Shown: piece after piece, positions 19,447 through 28,300 of the stretch
Layout: each line of letters starts with the position of its first letter
Numbering within the stretch: the first letter of the stretch is position 1
NCBI GenBank assembly: GCA_027577415.1
Contig: JANBQS010000114.1
Coordinates: 1-34,342 of the forward strand
Direction of reading: 5' to 3'
DNA from: Coemansia sp. RSA 922
Taxonomy: Eukaryota > Kickxellomycota > Kickxellomycetes > Kickxellales > Kickxellaceae
Length of the DNA: 34,342 nucleotides
The notes under the pieces: model-generated
The model's database searches: none
What the model was told of the DNA's origin: nothing
What the model saw: the letters and a program-made list of their open reading frames with translations, nothing else
Translations under genes and position numbers: made by a program

Positions 19447-20084
19447 TGCAATGGTGAGGAATGCAAGCAAATAATTGTAAATTGAAGAAGAAAATAGGCA
19501 AACATAGAAAAGGTCAAAAGAGAAGAGAAAGGCAAATAGTGGCCAGGGGGAGCATATACAAGCGAAATAGTGCCAAATAAAACACGAAAGCTTTGCTGAC
19601 TTTAATTCATCAGCCCCTAACTTTTATTAGCAAACACTTGCATCATTGTTATGCACGCACAACGTGTGTTTACATTTGGCAACTCGAGTCAAAATGTGAT
19701 TAGATATGCTCGAGATTATAGAGTTGTGGAGAATGTACGCCCGAGCGCCCATGACGTAGCGCTTTGTGGGGAAATGAGCTAGGCAGATCGGGATATAGCG
19801 CTACACTCTAATTTTAGGCCTGAATGGGTTACTGCGCTGGGCTATAATCCAGCTACTCGGCTCTTACTCTACTAGCTGCGGAGTGCGCTTGTTAGTGTGC
19901 TTATAGATAGACATGGTTGGCGGATCAAACGCTGCGCACACCGTCTAAGCACACAGCCAAGTTGGCTCTCTTTCTCAGTACAGCTAGTCTGAGGCTTGTC
20001 ATATATTTCTTTATTTTTTTTATTTAGTTACTGATCTATTTCTTACCTCGCCTTAACAAATAACGTCAGCACTACGCAGCTCCC
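19447..20084. promoter_or_regulatory. Divergent promoter region, coiled-coil gene (-) and GDSL gene (+)
   Basis: No gene is visible in these 638 bp. CRE/ATF-like half sites occur at about 19751 (TGACGT) and about 20063 (ACGTCA), the latter just upstream of the GDSL ATG. A T/A-rich stretch at about 20003-20030 lies close to the GDSL start and may be its core promoter. A short string at 19839-19860 resembles the Alu/7SL consensus, but nothing else of an SRP RNA is present. Assignment of regulators is inference. Confidence 0.35.
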
Positions 20085-21491
20085 ATGTGGCCAGAGAAGA
20101 TCAAACACTCGCTCGGAGACCACGCCTATGCGCTGTACCCGTTGTTCACCATTGTATCCGTGGTGATCATTACTTGCCGCGTCACAGCGCTGTCGCACTC
20201 GCACCTTTGGCACAAGATCCCGTCGCCTTGGTCAACCGTAGTCTCGTTTGGCGACAGTTTCTCTGACAGCGGTAATGCAGCACACATCACGGATGGCAAA
20301 TACCCCAGCGAGCCCTGGTACTGGCATCATCGCTTTACTAACGGTCCCAACTGGATTGACAACCTTATTCTCGACCTTGGCGGCCTGAACAAGATCAAAA
20401 TGCGCAACTTTGCTCATGGTGGGGCATCAAGCGACAATTCATTTTTGCAAGGCGGTCTTCTTGGACATCAGATACCTGGCACTCATCAGCAAGTACGTGG
20501 ATTTATGCTAAAGTCGCGGCAATCCAGCTATCCAGCTCCCGACTCTACGCTATACACAATGTGGACTGGCGCCAATGACTGTCTGGCGCTGGGCGGCTTG
20601 GACTCGTTTAAACCTAACCGGAACTTTACCATTGATGATATTCACGAGTCGATTTTCCAAAATATCCTCCAGCTCGAGCGCGAGTCACATAACAAGGTCA
20701 GCCATGTGCTGATTCTCACACCACCGCCTGTCGAGGATATGCCTATGGTCAAGAACGAAAAGTCGTCCACAATCCGCCCGGCCATCCAGCACGCAGCAGA
20801 GTCAATGACACGCGGACTTCCCTACGCACTACTAGAGAGATTTACCACGGTGGGCCGCACAGTAATGACCAACAGTATCCAGTCAGGGCCAGCTCATCCG
20901 CCACTACAGCTCCCCAGTCACCGAAAGCGTAGTGCCTCGCCTATTACATACTATCTCTCTGTCGATCTCCCGACTACCTACGACCACACCATCCCTCATG
21001 AGCATAACGGCACAAAGTCTACCTGGCCCAGCCGTCACCCACGGATCATGCGCAAGCGCGATAGCAATAATGGCGCTGACCATGATCATCCGCTGCCCGA
21101 ACCTGCTCATGGTCATACCGCTGCTAATCGCGCCAAGGCGGCACCTGCTGGTAGAAACAAACTGCAGATCATGGTGTACGACGCCTACCACTTTATCAAG
21201 CACGCTGAGCAGAACCCGGCCTGCTTCGGTCTTAATCCCGCCATGGTAAACCAAACCTGTGGCGACCAGCATAACTGCTACGACCGAGTGTGGATGGACG
21301 ATTCCAACATCAACACTTCAATTCACTACTGGATGGCTCGCGACATCAATGTGCGCTTGCACATGTGGCACCTGCACACCACTGGTATCGACTTCCAAAA
21401 GGCATTTAAGAACAGCACTAGGGCCCATGAGCTTGAGCTCGAGATGCTGGGCTATATTTGTCCTATGCGCCCAGCGCCAACTGCCTTTTAA
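20085..21491 (+). CDS. Membrane-anchored GDSL/SGNH hydrolase-like protein with altered block V
   Basis: This 468-residue protein is of the SGNH superfamily (lipase/acetylesterase, CE16-like). A hydrophobic segment at about residues 17-36 (LYPLFTIVSVVIITC) predicts a signal anchor, so the catalytic part should be lumenal or extracellular. Block I is FGDSFSDSGN (nucleophile S58), block II is NFAHGGASSDN (N108, G112), and block III is WTGANDC (N164). Block V normally reads D-x-x-H. Here the aligned motif is DDSN (D405-N408), so the usual catalytic His is Asn, although a His follows at 414 (TSIHYWMARDI). Between blocks III and V lies an insert with two polybasic sites, HRKR ending at 282 and MRKR ending at 325, then a His/Asp-rich stretch (DHDHPLPEPAHGH). 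It may be a pseudo-enzyme or use H414; activity is uncertain. Confidence 0.87.
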   Translation: MWPEKIKHSLGDHAYALYPLFTIVSVVIITCRVTALSHSHLWHKIPSPWSTVVSFGDSFSDSGNAAHITDGKYPSEPWYWHHRFTNGPNWIDNLILDLGGLNKIKMRNFAHGGASSDNSFLQGGLLGHQIPGTHQQVRGFMLKSRQSSYPAPDSTLYTMWTGANDCLALGGLDSFKPNRNFTIDDIHESIFQNILQLERESHNKVSHVLILTPPPVEDMPMVKNEKSSTIRPAIQHAAESMTRGLPYALLERFTTVGRTVMTNSIQSGPAHPPLQLPSHRKRSASPITYYLSVDLPTTYDHTIPHEHNGTKSTWPSRHPRIMRKRDSNNGADHDHPLPEPAHGHTAANRAKAAPAGRNKLQIMVYDAYHFIKHAEQNPACFGLNPAMVNQTCGDQHNCYDRVWMDDSNINTSIHYWMARDINVRLHMWHLHTTGIDFQKAFKNSTRAHELELEMLGYICPMRPAPTAF

Positions 21492-21668
21492 CTAACATAT
21501 TTGACATTTAAATATATTCAGCATATTTTTTGCCCATACTGATTGGATTGTCTAGACACGACAGCATCTAAATTTTTTTTTTTGGGTAAATGTTTTTTTT
21601 TTTACTCACAGGTCGCCATTTTTTCTTTCTCGTTACTTCTCTCTACAAAACTTTTTTTTTGACAAACA

Positions 21669-22499
21669 ATGGTTGCAGAGATTGGACCGTCAAACATCGA
21701 ATCTGCGTTCTTGTTAGAGGCGCTTAAAAAGGGTACTCGTGTAGATGGTCGCGGCATTTATGACTACCGGACACTAAAGATCTCCTGTGGACCCACATAC
21801 GGCCTAGCCGAAGTGCAACTAGGTCAGACGCGAGTTTTGGCACGAGTTTCATGCGAAGTGACTCGTCCCTTCCCCGATCGCCCCACTGAAGGCATTGTTC
21901 TATTCAACACTGAGCTTTCAAGCATGGCTGGATTTGGACTAGACAGCAGCAGGTCGTCGACACAGGAAGTGGCGATATCTCGTATGGTTGAACGTGTTAT
22001 CAAGCAGAGTCGGGCCATTGATTCCGAGGCACTGTGCATTTTGGCAGGCGAAAAAGTATGGACCATACGAATTGACGTTCATTTCCTAGATCACGGAGGA
22101 AACCTAATCGATGCAGCTTCTATTGCAGCTATTGCAGCGCTCAAACACTTTAGACGCCCTGACGTTACAATTGACGGTGAAGAAGCTATTATTCACGATG
22201 TTAGGGAGCGCAACCCAGTGCCTTTGAGTATTCACCATACGCCGATTTGTGTGACGTTTGGTTTCTTTGGTGCCAGTGGCGATATGCTTGTTTTGGATCC
22301 GACTTTGTTGGAAGAGCAAGTTCAGGTCTCTAGTTTTACTATTACGCTCAACTCTCACCGCGAAATTTGTGCTCTGAATAAGGCTGGCGGTATCCCTTTG
22401 AGCCCAGATCAGATCCAACGATGCACACAGGTCGCACTGGCCAAGGTCGACGAAGTAAATGAAAAGATCCAGCTAGCTTTAAAAGCATCCACAGCTTAG
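21669..22499 (+). CDS. RRP45: Exosome core subunit Rrp45 (EXOSC9), RNase PH-like
   Basis: Rrp45 is one of six RNase PH-fold subunits of the RNA exosome ring, which channels RNA to Rrp44 and Rrp6 in nucleus and cytoplasm; the eukaryotic ring is catalytically inert. The 276 residues span the whole RNase PH fold. The N-terminal SNIESAFLLEALKKGTRVDG block (residues 8-27) matches the family signature. Other matches are YDYRTLKISCG, GQTRVLARVSCE, TEGIVLFNTELS, CILAGEKVW, NLIDAASIAAIAALKHFRRP and ERNPVPLSIHHTPICV. The human EXOSC9 C-terminal extension is absent, and yeast Rrp45 is slightly longer (305). The start ATG at 21669 follows directly on TTTTTTTTTGACAAACA. The upstream spacer of 177 bp carries three long T runs (about 21572, 21592 and 21652), likely promoter or leader elements. 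Confidence 0.96.
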   Translation: MVAEIGPSNIESAFLLEALKKGTRVDGRGIYDYRTLKISCGPTYGLAEVQLGQTRVLARVSCEVTRPFPDRPTEGIVLFNTELSSMAGFGLDSSRSSTQEVAISRMVERVIKQSRAIDSEALCILAGEKVWTIRIDVHFLDHGGNLIDAASIAAIAALKHFRRPDVTIDGEEAIIHDVRERNPVPLSIHHTPICVTFGFFGASGDMLVLDPTLLEEQVQVSSFTITLNSHREICALNKAGGIPLSPDQIQRCTQVALAKVDEVNEKIQLALKASTA

Positions 22500-22889
22500 A
22501 TATATATTTCTTTTCTTTTGTTTAAGAGCGTGTATTGCTTCTGGATACAAATATACACACCGCCTTTTTCAAAAGAAGCTTCGACAGCAAGAAAAAGGGT
22601 GCCCAAGTCGTGCTTTTTTTTTTGGGACCAGCTTCAAAGCTAGGGACCAAGTCTCCCCTCCCCAAGCAAAGCATGTTCAAAGTGTGTGTTTGTCGCAACC
22701 ATGCTCAAAAGAGAAAGCTACAACCGACAAGTCTCGCCCGCTTACAAAGAAAGTGCGAAAAAAGGGGGGAGGAGCAGGAATAAAGCAAATGTCGGGGGAT
22801 GAGTAAGGAAACACACTTTTCATCCTCTAATAATTGTTTCTGTGATATTTTTTTTTTGTTTTTTAAGTCGTACCTTACTTGTATCAAGA
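22500..22889. other. Spacer between RRP45 and a small ORF
   Basis: These 390 bp hold no convincing gene. There are T runs near 22614 and 22850, and a purine-rich stretch near 22760. Open frames on both strands (for example 22535-22783 and 22705-22887) lack domain content or a good start context. The T-rich stretch at 22848-22864, just before the ATG at 22890, resembles the leaders of neighbouring genes. Confidence 0.5.
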
Positions 22890-23159
22890 ATGGACCAAAT
22901 CATGGAAGAAATAATGACCCCAACGCCTACCGAGATTGGTCTTGCCTATGCTCTACCCACAGCGCTTCACATTAGTACGGATGCAAGGTATATTGTAACT
23001 GTACCACCTGTCTACCATTACGAAAAGCTAACACCCACTCAAACTACTGAGTACGTGTGGGAGGAAGCATTCTCTCAAGTTATAGCTGACATTCAGGCAC
23101 TTCTAGACGAAGGTGTCAAGCCTGAAAATGTTTTTCACCTTTACATGCCCTTTTGGTAA
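22890..23159 (+). CDS. Small hypothetical protein, 89 residues
   Basis: The ATG at 22890 opens 89 codons ending in TAA at 23157-23159. A longer frame would begin at a GTG in the T-rich leader, which is not credible. The product is soluble-looking, acidic and well mixed in composition: ALPTALHISTDARYIVTVPP, then VYHYEKLTPTQTTEYVWEEA, then a helical VIADIQALLDEGVKPENVF and a final MPFW. The amino acid mix is protein-like rather than that of random AT-rich DNA. No family is recognised. The stop overlaps GGTAAG, which could also be read as a splice donor. The only nearby acceptor gives a 36-nt intron leading into AT-rich nonsense, so I keep the stop. Confidence 0.6.
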   Translation: MDQIMEEIMTPTPTEIGLAYALPTALHISTDARYIVTVPPVYHYEKLTPTQTTEYVWEEAFSQVIADIQALLDEGVKPENVFHLYMPFW

Positions 23160-23412
23160 GCCTCATAGTACTACTGAGCTAGAGTGACCAGGATTATAGT
23201 TCAAATGTTTATATATTTTATATATTTTTGGCTTTTTTTTCAACACGAGTAGCTTTCCTCCTCACACAATTCCTGTTATTCCGTTGATTATTGTGTAGTC
23301 CAAGGTGGAGACTATTCACAAATAAACAACACACATCCGCATCCTGTTTATAACTAGTTGTATTCTACCACTTGAAATATATCTTTTTTACAAAACAAAT
23401 GATATAAATATA

Positions 23413-25035
23413 CTAGTCGTCATCATCGTCAGTCGATCTTTGGTTGTCAAGCCAACGAACCACAGGACTGAATCTCTTATAAAAGGCATCTCTAAACGCA
23501 ACCTCTGAAAACTTTGTTACCGCCGCAATCCGTGCCGCTCTCTGCACAGCGCCAACAATCCCTTCACTGAGACTAAGAGCAAGGCTCATAGACTCGGCAA
23601 ACTCTTTAGCGCTTGTAGCCACAAAGCCCACAGGGAACTGCAAATCATCCGACCCCGCATTAAACTCCTCTAGTTCTTTATCCGTAGGCACATCCCCAGC
23701 ACTGCGTATAGCCGGCGTGATAATGTCGAGTTTGGGGCCAGCCGAGTCATGCGCAATAGTGAGTAATCCAGCCGCCATCATTTCGACAATGTTGATACCG
23801 AAATGCTCGTCCCGCATAGTGTGCATACCGATTTTGGCTACCTGTAGCCACTCCAATACCCGACTCCACGGAGCATTGACAATGACAAGGACTTGGCGAT
23901 CGACACCGAGGCGTTTAGCCAGTTGTCTGAGCTCCTCGGCACGCGCCTCATCCTCGATATTCCGCGCACCGCCAATCATCACCAAAACAGGGTACTTGAG
24001 CGAGTCCCGGGATTTCTCGAGCAAGTTCTCAGCGTCCAAAGGCTTTTCCGTCGTTGGCATGACTAGATCCGGCCGCAATTGTAGCAAATGCGCGAATGCC
24101 TCGACCTGCAGTTTGTGGTTCTTCTCGGGTCTGAATTGCGCCAGCGAGACGATCAATGGCTGACGAGGCGACAGTGCAAATTCCGCCAACGCTTTTGTGT
24201 CGCAGGGCGGGTACACTACTTTGGTCATCTTGGGGTTTCCAAATAACTTGACTATATGATTCTGAGTCCATGACGAATTGGTCATAATCGTCGACGCGAA
24301 CGATCCAGCGAACGAGTACACAATGGCAAACGCCTTATAATATATGGATTTCAGTGCCGACATCCATGCGCTTTTCGCAATCGCCTCGTTATTGAACCCT
24401 GCCTCACGCGAACTAACCATAGTCTGCATATCACTACTAATAGCAGGATAATGCGTATATGCAACAATAGGAATACGAGCCGACAGTAAGCGTACCAATG
24501 GGTAGGTAAAAGCGAATCCCACAGTTTCCACAAACACATCTGGACAGAACCGATGTATGGCCTGAGCAGCGAGTACCACAGATCCTATGCTCTGCATAAG
24601 CAGTGTGAGACGAGGAAACTTGTAGTCTACCCACCAGCGATTCGAGAGCTCCACAACGTAGATTGTTTCGGCGCGAATGGTTAGTCCGAATTTGGCCTGC
24701 ACGTTGAGGAGGAGCGAGTCTCGGGTTAGAGAGTCGCCAGAGTAGATAACGCACACTATGAATGGATATTTGTCTTGGATCGCTTTGATCATCGTCCATA
24801 GTACACGCTCACCGCCGCCGCCGGCGTTCGGGTAGAGGTGGAAGAAACCTAGGTAGTAGGCTTCATGTGTGCTGGTATCGGGGTTCGTGGAGGCCTTTAC
24901 TTTCTCCTTGCAGGCCTCCTGGTGTGCTTGTGTGCCGAGCGTAAAGGTCTGGATGGCCATGACCACGGCAATAATGCCCATGATTGGCAGACCCACGGCA
25001 AAACACAAGTGAATGAGCGACTCGATAGTAGGCAT
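23413..25035 (-). CDS. ALG11: Alg11, GDP-Man:Man3GlcNAc2-PP-Dol alpha-1,2-mannosyltransferase
   Basis: Alg11 adds the fourth and fifth mannoses to the dolichol-linked oligosaccharide on the cytosolic face of the ER. The 540 residues match the family length. An N-terminal membrane helix spans about residues 7-33 (LCFAVGLPIMGIIAVVMAIQ). The GT-B N-terminal domain carries FHLYPNAGGGGERVLW (GGGGER at 72-77). Further signatures are FVETVGFAFTYPLVR, VAYTHYPAISSDM, NSSWTQNHI, VVYPPCDTKAL and SLAQFRPEKNHKLQVEAF. The GT4 nucleotide-sugar motif E-x7-E is EHFGINIVE (E410 and E418), followed by MMAAGLLTIAHDSAGPKLDI. The tail ends in a DDDDD run. The start ATG at 25033-25035 is the first in frame. The gene shares a 270-bp divergent promoter with SCC3. 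Confidence 0.97.
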   Translation of the reverse strand: MPTIESLIHLCFAVGLPIMGIIAVVMAIQTFTLGTQAHQEACKEKVKASTNPDTSTHEAYYLGFFHLYPNAGGGGERVLWTMIKAIQDKYPFIVCVIYSGDSLTRDSLLLNVQAKFGLTIRAETIYVVELSNRWWVDYKFPRLTLLMQSIGSVVLAAQAIHRFCPDVFVETVGFAFTYPLVRLLSARIPIVAYTHYPAISSDMQTMVSSREAGFNNEAIAKSAWMSALKSIYYKAFAIVYSFAGSFASTIMTNSSWTQNHIVKLFGNPKMTKVVYPPCDTKALAEFALSPRQPLIVSLAQFRPEKNHKLQVEAFAHLLQLRPDLVMPTTEKPLDAENLLEKSRDSLKYPVLVMIGGARNIEDEARAEELRQLAKRLGVDRQVLVIVNAPWSRVLEWLQVAKIGMHTMRDEHFGINIVEMMAAGLLTIAHDSAGPKLDIITPAIRSAGDVPTDKELEEFNAGSDDLQFPVGFVATSAKEFAESMSLALSLSEGIVGAVQRAARIAAVTKFSEVAFRDAFYKRFSPVVRWLDNQRSTDDDDD

Positions 25036-25164
25036 TTCGAAAATAAAAATATAAACTTGGAGATAAAAAATATACGGAATAGAAATAGAAAACTATAGGC
25101 CATTCGATGATGTGGAAGATAACCCCGATTGCATGTGGATCAAGCATATCAGATCACCACAGAT

Positions 25165-25230
25165 ACGCGAAATGGATTATTTTCGTGACGCGTCTCCAAG
25201 AACGCGCAGTAAGAAAAGAATGAATACGCG
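25165..25230. promoter_or_regulatory. Cluster of ACGCG (MCB-like) motifs between ALG11 and SCC3
   Basis: Four ACGCG cores lie within 66 bp: TACGCGAAAT at 25165-25172 (also a CGCGAAA SCB/E2F-like match), the palindromic MluI box ACGCGT at 25188-25193, ACGCG at 25202-25206 and ACGCG at 25226-25230. The last is 75 bp before the SCC3 ATG. In yeasts ACGCGT binds MBF and drives G1/S transcription of DNA replication and cohesion genes. A cohesin gene downstream fits that role; control of ALG11 by these sites is less likely. Functional use here is inference. Confidence 0.55.
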
Positions 25231-25305
25231 GGACACCTTTATTCTTTTTTCCTCTTGACTCCATCTCATTTCGTAATTATTACTTTGTGAATTCATTTAA
25301 AGCAA

Positions 25306-28300
25306 ATGTCTGGTACACCTCAGCGTAGGTCGACGCGGGCGACAAAGGAGCCTGAGAGACTGGCACCCAGCACTCCAGTAACTCCTCGCAAGCGCAGCAA
25401 AGTGCCAGTATCCAAGAAAGCATCAGCTTTTGCGTCGCCCATTAGTAGCCCTATTAAACGCCAGAGAGTAGTAGCAGGACCCAGTAAATCCAAGCGTCGC
25501 GAGATTGTCGATTCTAGCGAAGAAGAAGAAGAAGAAGAAGTGGAGGATAGCGATGAAGCGGTATCAAGCGAAGAAGAAGAGCTGAGCGACTTTGAGGAAT
25601 CCCGCCCCGCGCCAGTAGCCACAAAGACTGGGCGCAAGAAAGCTCCCGCTCCAGCACCTAAGCAAAAGGGTAAAAGGGCTAGCGCAGACGCCGTTTCATC
25701 GCAGTTGCTCGATGCGATACTCGATGAGAAAACGGCACTATCCCAGGTAGTCAGTGACTGGATCGGGTCGTATCGCGAGACAGGGGATATGGCTGTCAGC
25801 GAGCTAATAAACTTTCTCATCAAACTCACGGGCACCTCCTCCTCCGTCACCGAAGCCTCTCTAGAGGACGTGAGCGAGACTCTGGATGAGTTGCAAGCTC
25901 AATCGATTGCAGCGCTTAAACGCGGCGACTCTGACGATGATGATTTGCTAATGGGCAAGTCCAAGGAACACCGTCGCGTGCGTAAGAGCGTGCTGCAGTT
26001 TCTGATGAAACTCATTAGCGACGGACAACACCACTTGGTGTTTGACGAAGTCAATGAGGAGAGCAGGCTGTCGCCCTTTATCGAAGTCCTATTGCAGTGG
26101 CTAGTAGGCATGGCGGGCTCTTCGTATCGCCCGTTCCGCCATGTAGCTACAATGGTATCACTGAGCGTGCAAACAGCGGTAGTTGGCATCAGGGCTCGTA
26201 TTAGCGTAGAACTACAGACTACGCACCGGCAACTCGAGACCGAGACTAAGCGCGGTGGCCGTAAGGGCGTTTCTTCTAGGCAGACGCAGTTGCGTGAACG
26301 CGTAAGCCAGCTAAGCGTGCAAGACGAGGTGGCTGAGGCAGCGTTCAAGGCGTTCTACGATACCGTGTTTATATACCGGTACCGAGATGTGCAGTCTGCG
26401 ATCCGCAGTGAATGCATAGTGCCTTTGGCCACTTGGTGCCGGGCGTTCCCAGCCGGGTATTTGGATACCGAGTATTTGCGGTACTTGGGCTGGGCACTAA
26501 ACGACAAGGACGCCCGAGTGAGAGAGACGGCGCTGGCAGCGATTGGAGGCCCGTTGTTGCTGGGCAAGCAGCCGACTCACGGCGGTGTGGGTAGCGGTGT
26601 TGGAGCGCCCGGAGCTAGTGCGTCATCGGAAGACTCGGTGGCGGAGGGTATCAGGCCATTTATCGGACGATTCTTGCCACGCATCGTACAGGTGGCGGCG
26701 GGCGATATCGACGTAAAGGTGCAGGTAGCGGCTTTGAAACTCGTAACACTGCTGGGCAAGCACCAGTTCCTTGACCCTACGGCGAAGATCGGAGATATCC
26801 GAAATATCAAGAAGAGTGAGCGGCCTGGGAAAGCCAGCAAGAAGAAAAAGAACTCTAGGTCTCGCGGTACATACAGCAACTCTTTGTCCCAGCAGTTGCT
26901 TGAAGAATCCAGCAGCGAGGAAGAAGAAGAGGAGGAGGAAGAGGTTGACATGGATGTGGGTACGCTTGATATTCAGACTTTGTATGGTGATGGATCGGTG
27001 GACTCAGTAGAAGAAGTGGGCCAGCTGGGATGCCCGCGCCACACGACGATGCGGTACTTGGCGCCTCTTGTGGCGCATACGCAGGCGGCGGTACGTGGAG
27101 CAGCCGCCGAGCTTGTCGCGTGGTGGATTGGCGAAGACTGGACGCGTGCAGCTCGCGTATCAGCATTGGGTGTTGACCGGGCACTAGCGCAGACACCCAG
27201 CGACGAAGAGAGCGGCGACGATGACGTGGACAGCGACGCCAGTGCCTCTGATCTGCTGGGGTCGGCGGGCGGCAGGAGACGCGTGCACAAATGGGCGGTG
27301 TTCAAGGCGCTGGCAGCGTTCCTGGCGCACCTGACACGCGGAGACCGTCAGCCACGCGAGGCTCAGGCTCTTACTAGCCAGCAGCGCGTGTTGGTAGCTG
27401 AGCAGTCAGTGTCGCTCGTCGAGGAACTGTGGGCCGGCTCCGAGATCGGCGACCGAGTGACGGGATTGGATGCCATGATAAGCGCAGCGGCTGAAGAAGG
27501 CCAGGCACCGGGACGTCTTGTAGCAGCAGCCTCGGCATTGTGGAGTCGTGTGCCTGAGCTCGACTCGCTATCCACATTGGCCGGGTACCTGAGCCGCGAC
27601 CACTCGGCGAGCCGCCGGGCATTCGCACTGTCGGCCAGCGAGGAAACAGCATTGCTCCAGGCGTTTGGCACCTGGGTGCAAGAAAGCGCTGCAGCGGAAA
27701 AGTCGCGACGCGCCAAGTCTCCTCAGACCGACTCTCGGTGGCAAACCTCACTGCCCCAGCTTTTGGCGCGCAACGGCGACCATGTAGCGCGCGTGGCTGC
27801 TCTGGCTGCGGCTGCCTCGGTTGTCGACATTCAGGCGCTGTTTGACGCTGACCGCAGCGACTCTGTCGAGGCTATTGCCCAGCATCTGAGCTCCGCTCTG
27901 GAGCGCCACGCCACTTGCGTGCGTGTTGTGCGTCCTGCCGCTGCATTCCTCGCCCGCGTCGATCGCAGTGCTGTGCTACGCGCTCCATGGTGTCTTCCTG
28001 CCGCCGAAGCTGCCTGCGACCCGGCCCGCATCTCCGCTCTGCGTGCACTTATGCGCACAGCCGACGTGTCCTCGGTCATACGCCTAGAAGACCTATTGGC
28101 ATTGACAGCTGCCGAGGAGTCTGTGGCACTTGCGGCACTCGACACAGCACTTCACGCGATGATGTGGCGCTGTGTATCGGCCGAGCGGCAGATGCGCGAA
28201 GGCGACAACAGCAGTGTACAGCAGTTGGGGGCGGACCGCGATCTGATGCTGAAATGTTGCTTGGAGCTGGCTGATCCCCTGGCCAGTGATCGGCTGCGGC

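Noticed and set aside
19839..19860. String resembling the 7SL/Alu consensus (GGCTATAATCCAGCTACTCGG-like)
   Set aside because: No SRP S-domain motif, no partner helices and no Pol III terminator pattern nearby; likely chance.
23156..23191. Possible 36-nt intron at the end of the 89-residue ORF (GTAAGC to CCAG)
   Set aside because: It is very short, and the downstream frame is AT-rich Phe/Tyr/Ile nonsense running into the 3' spacer.
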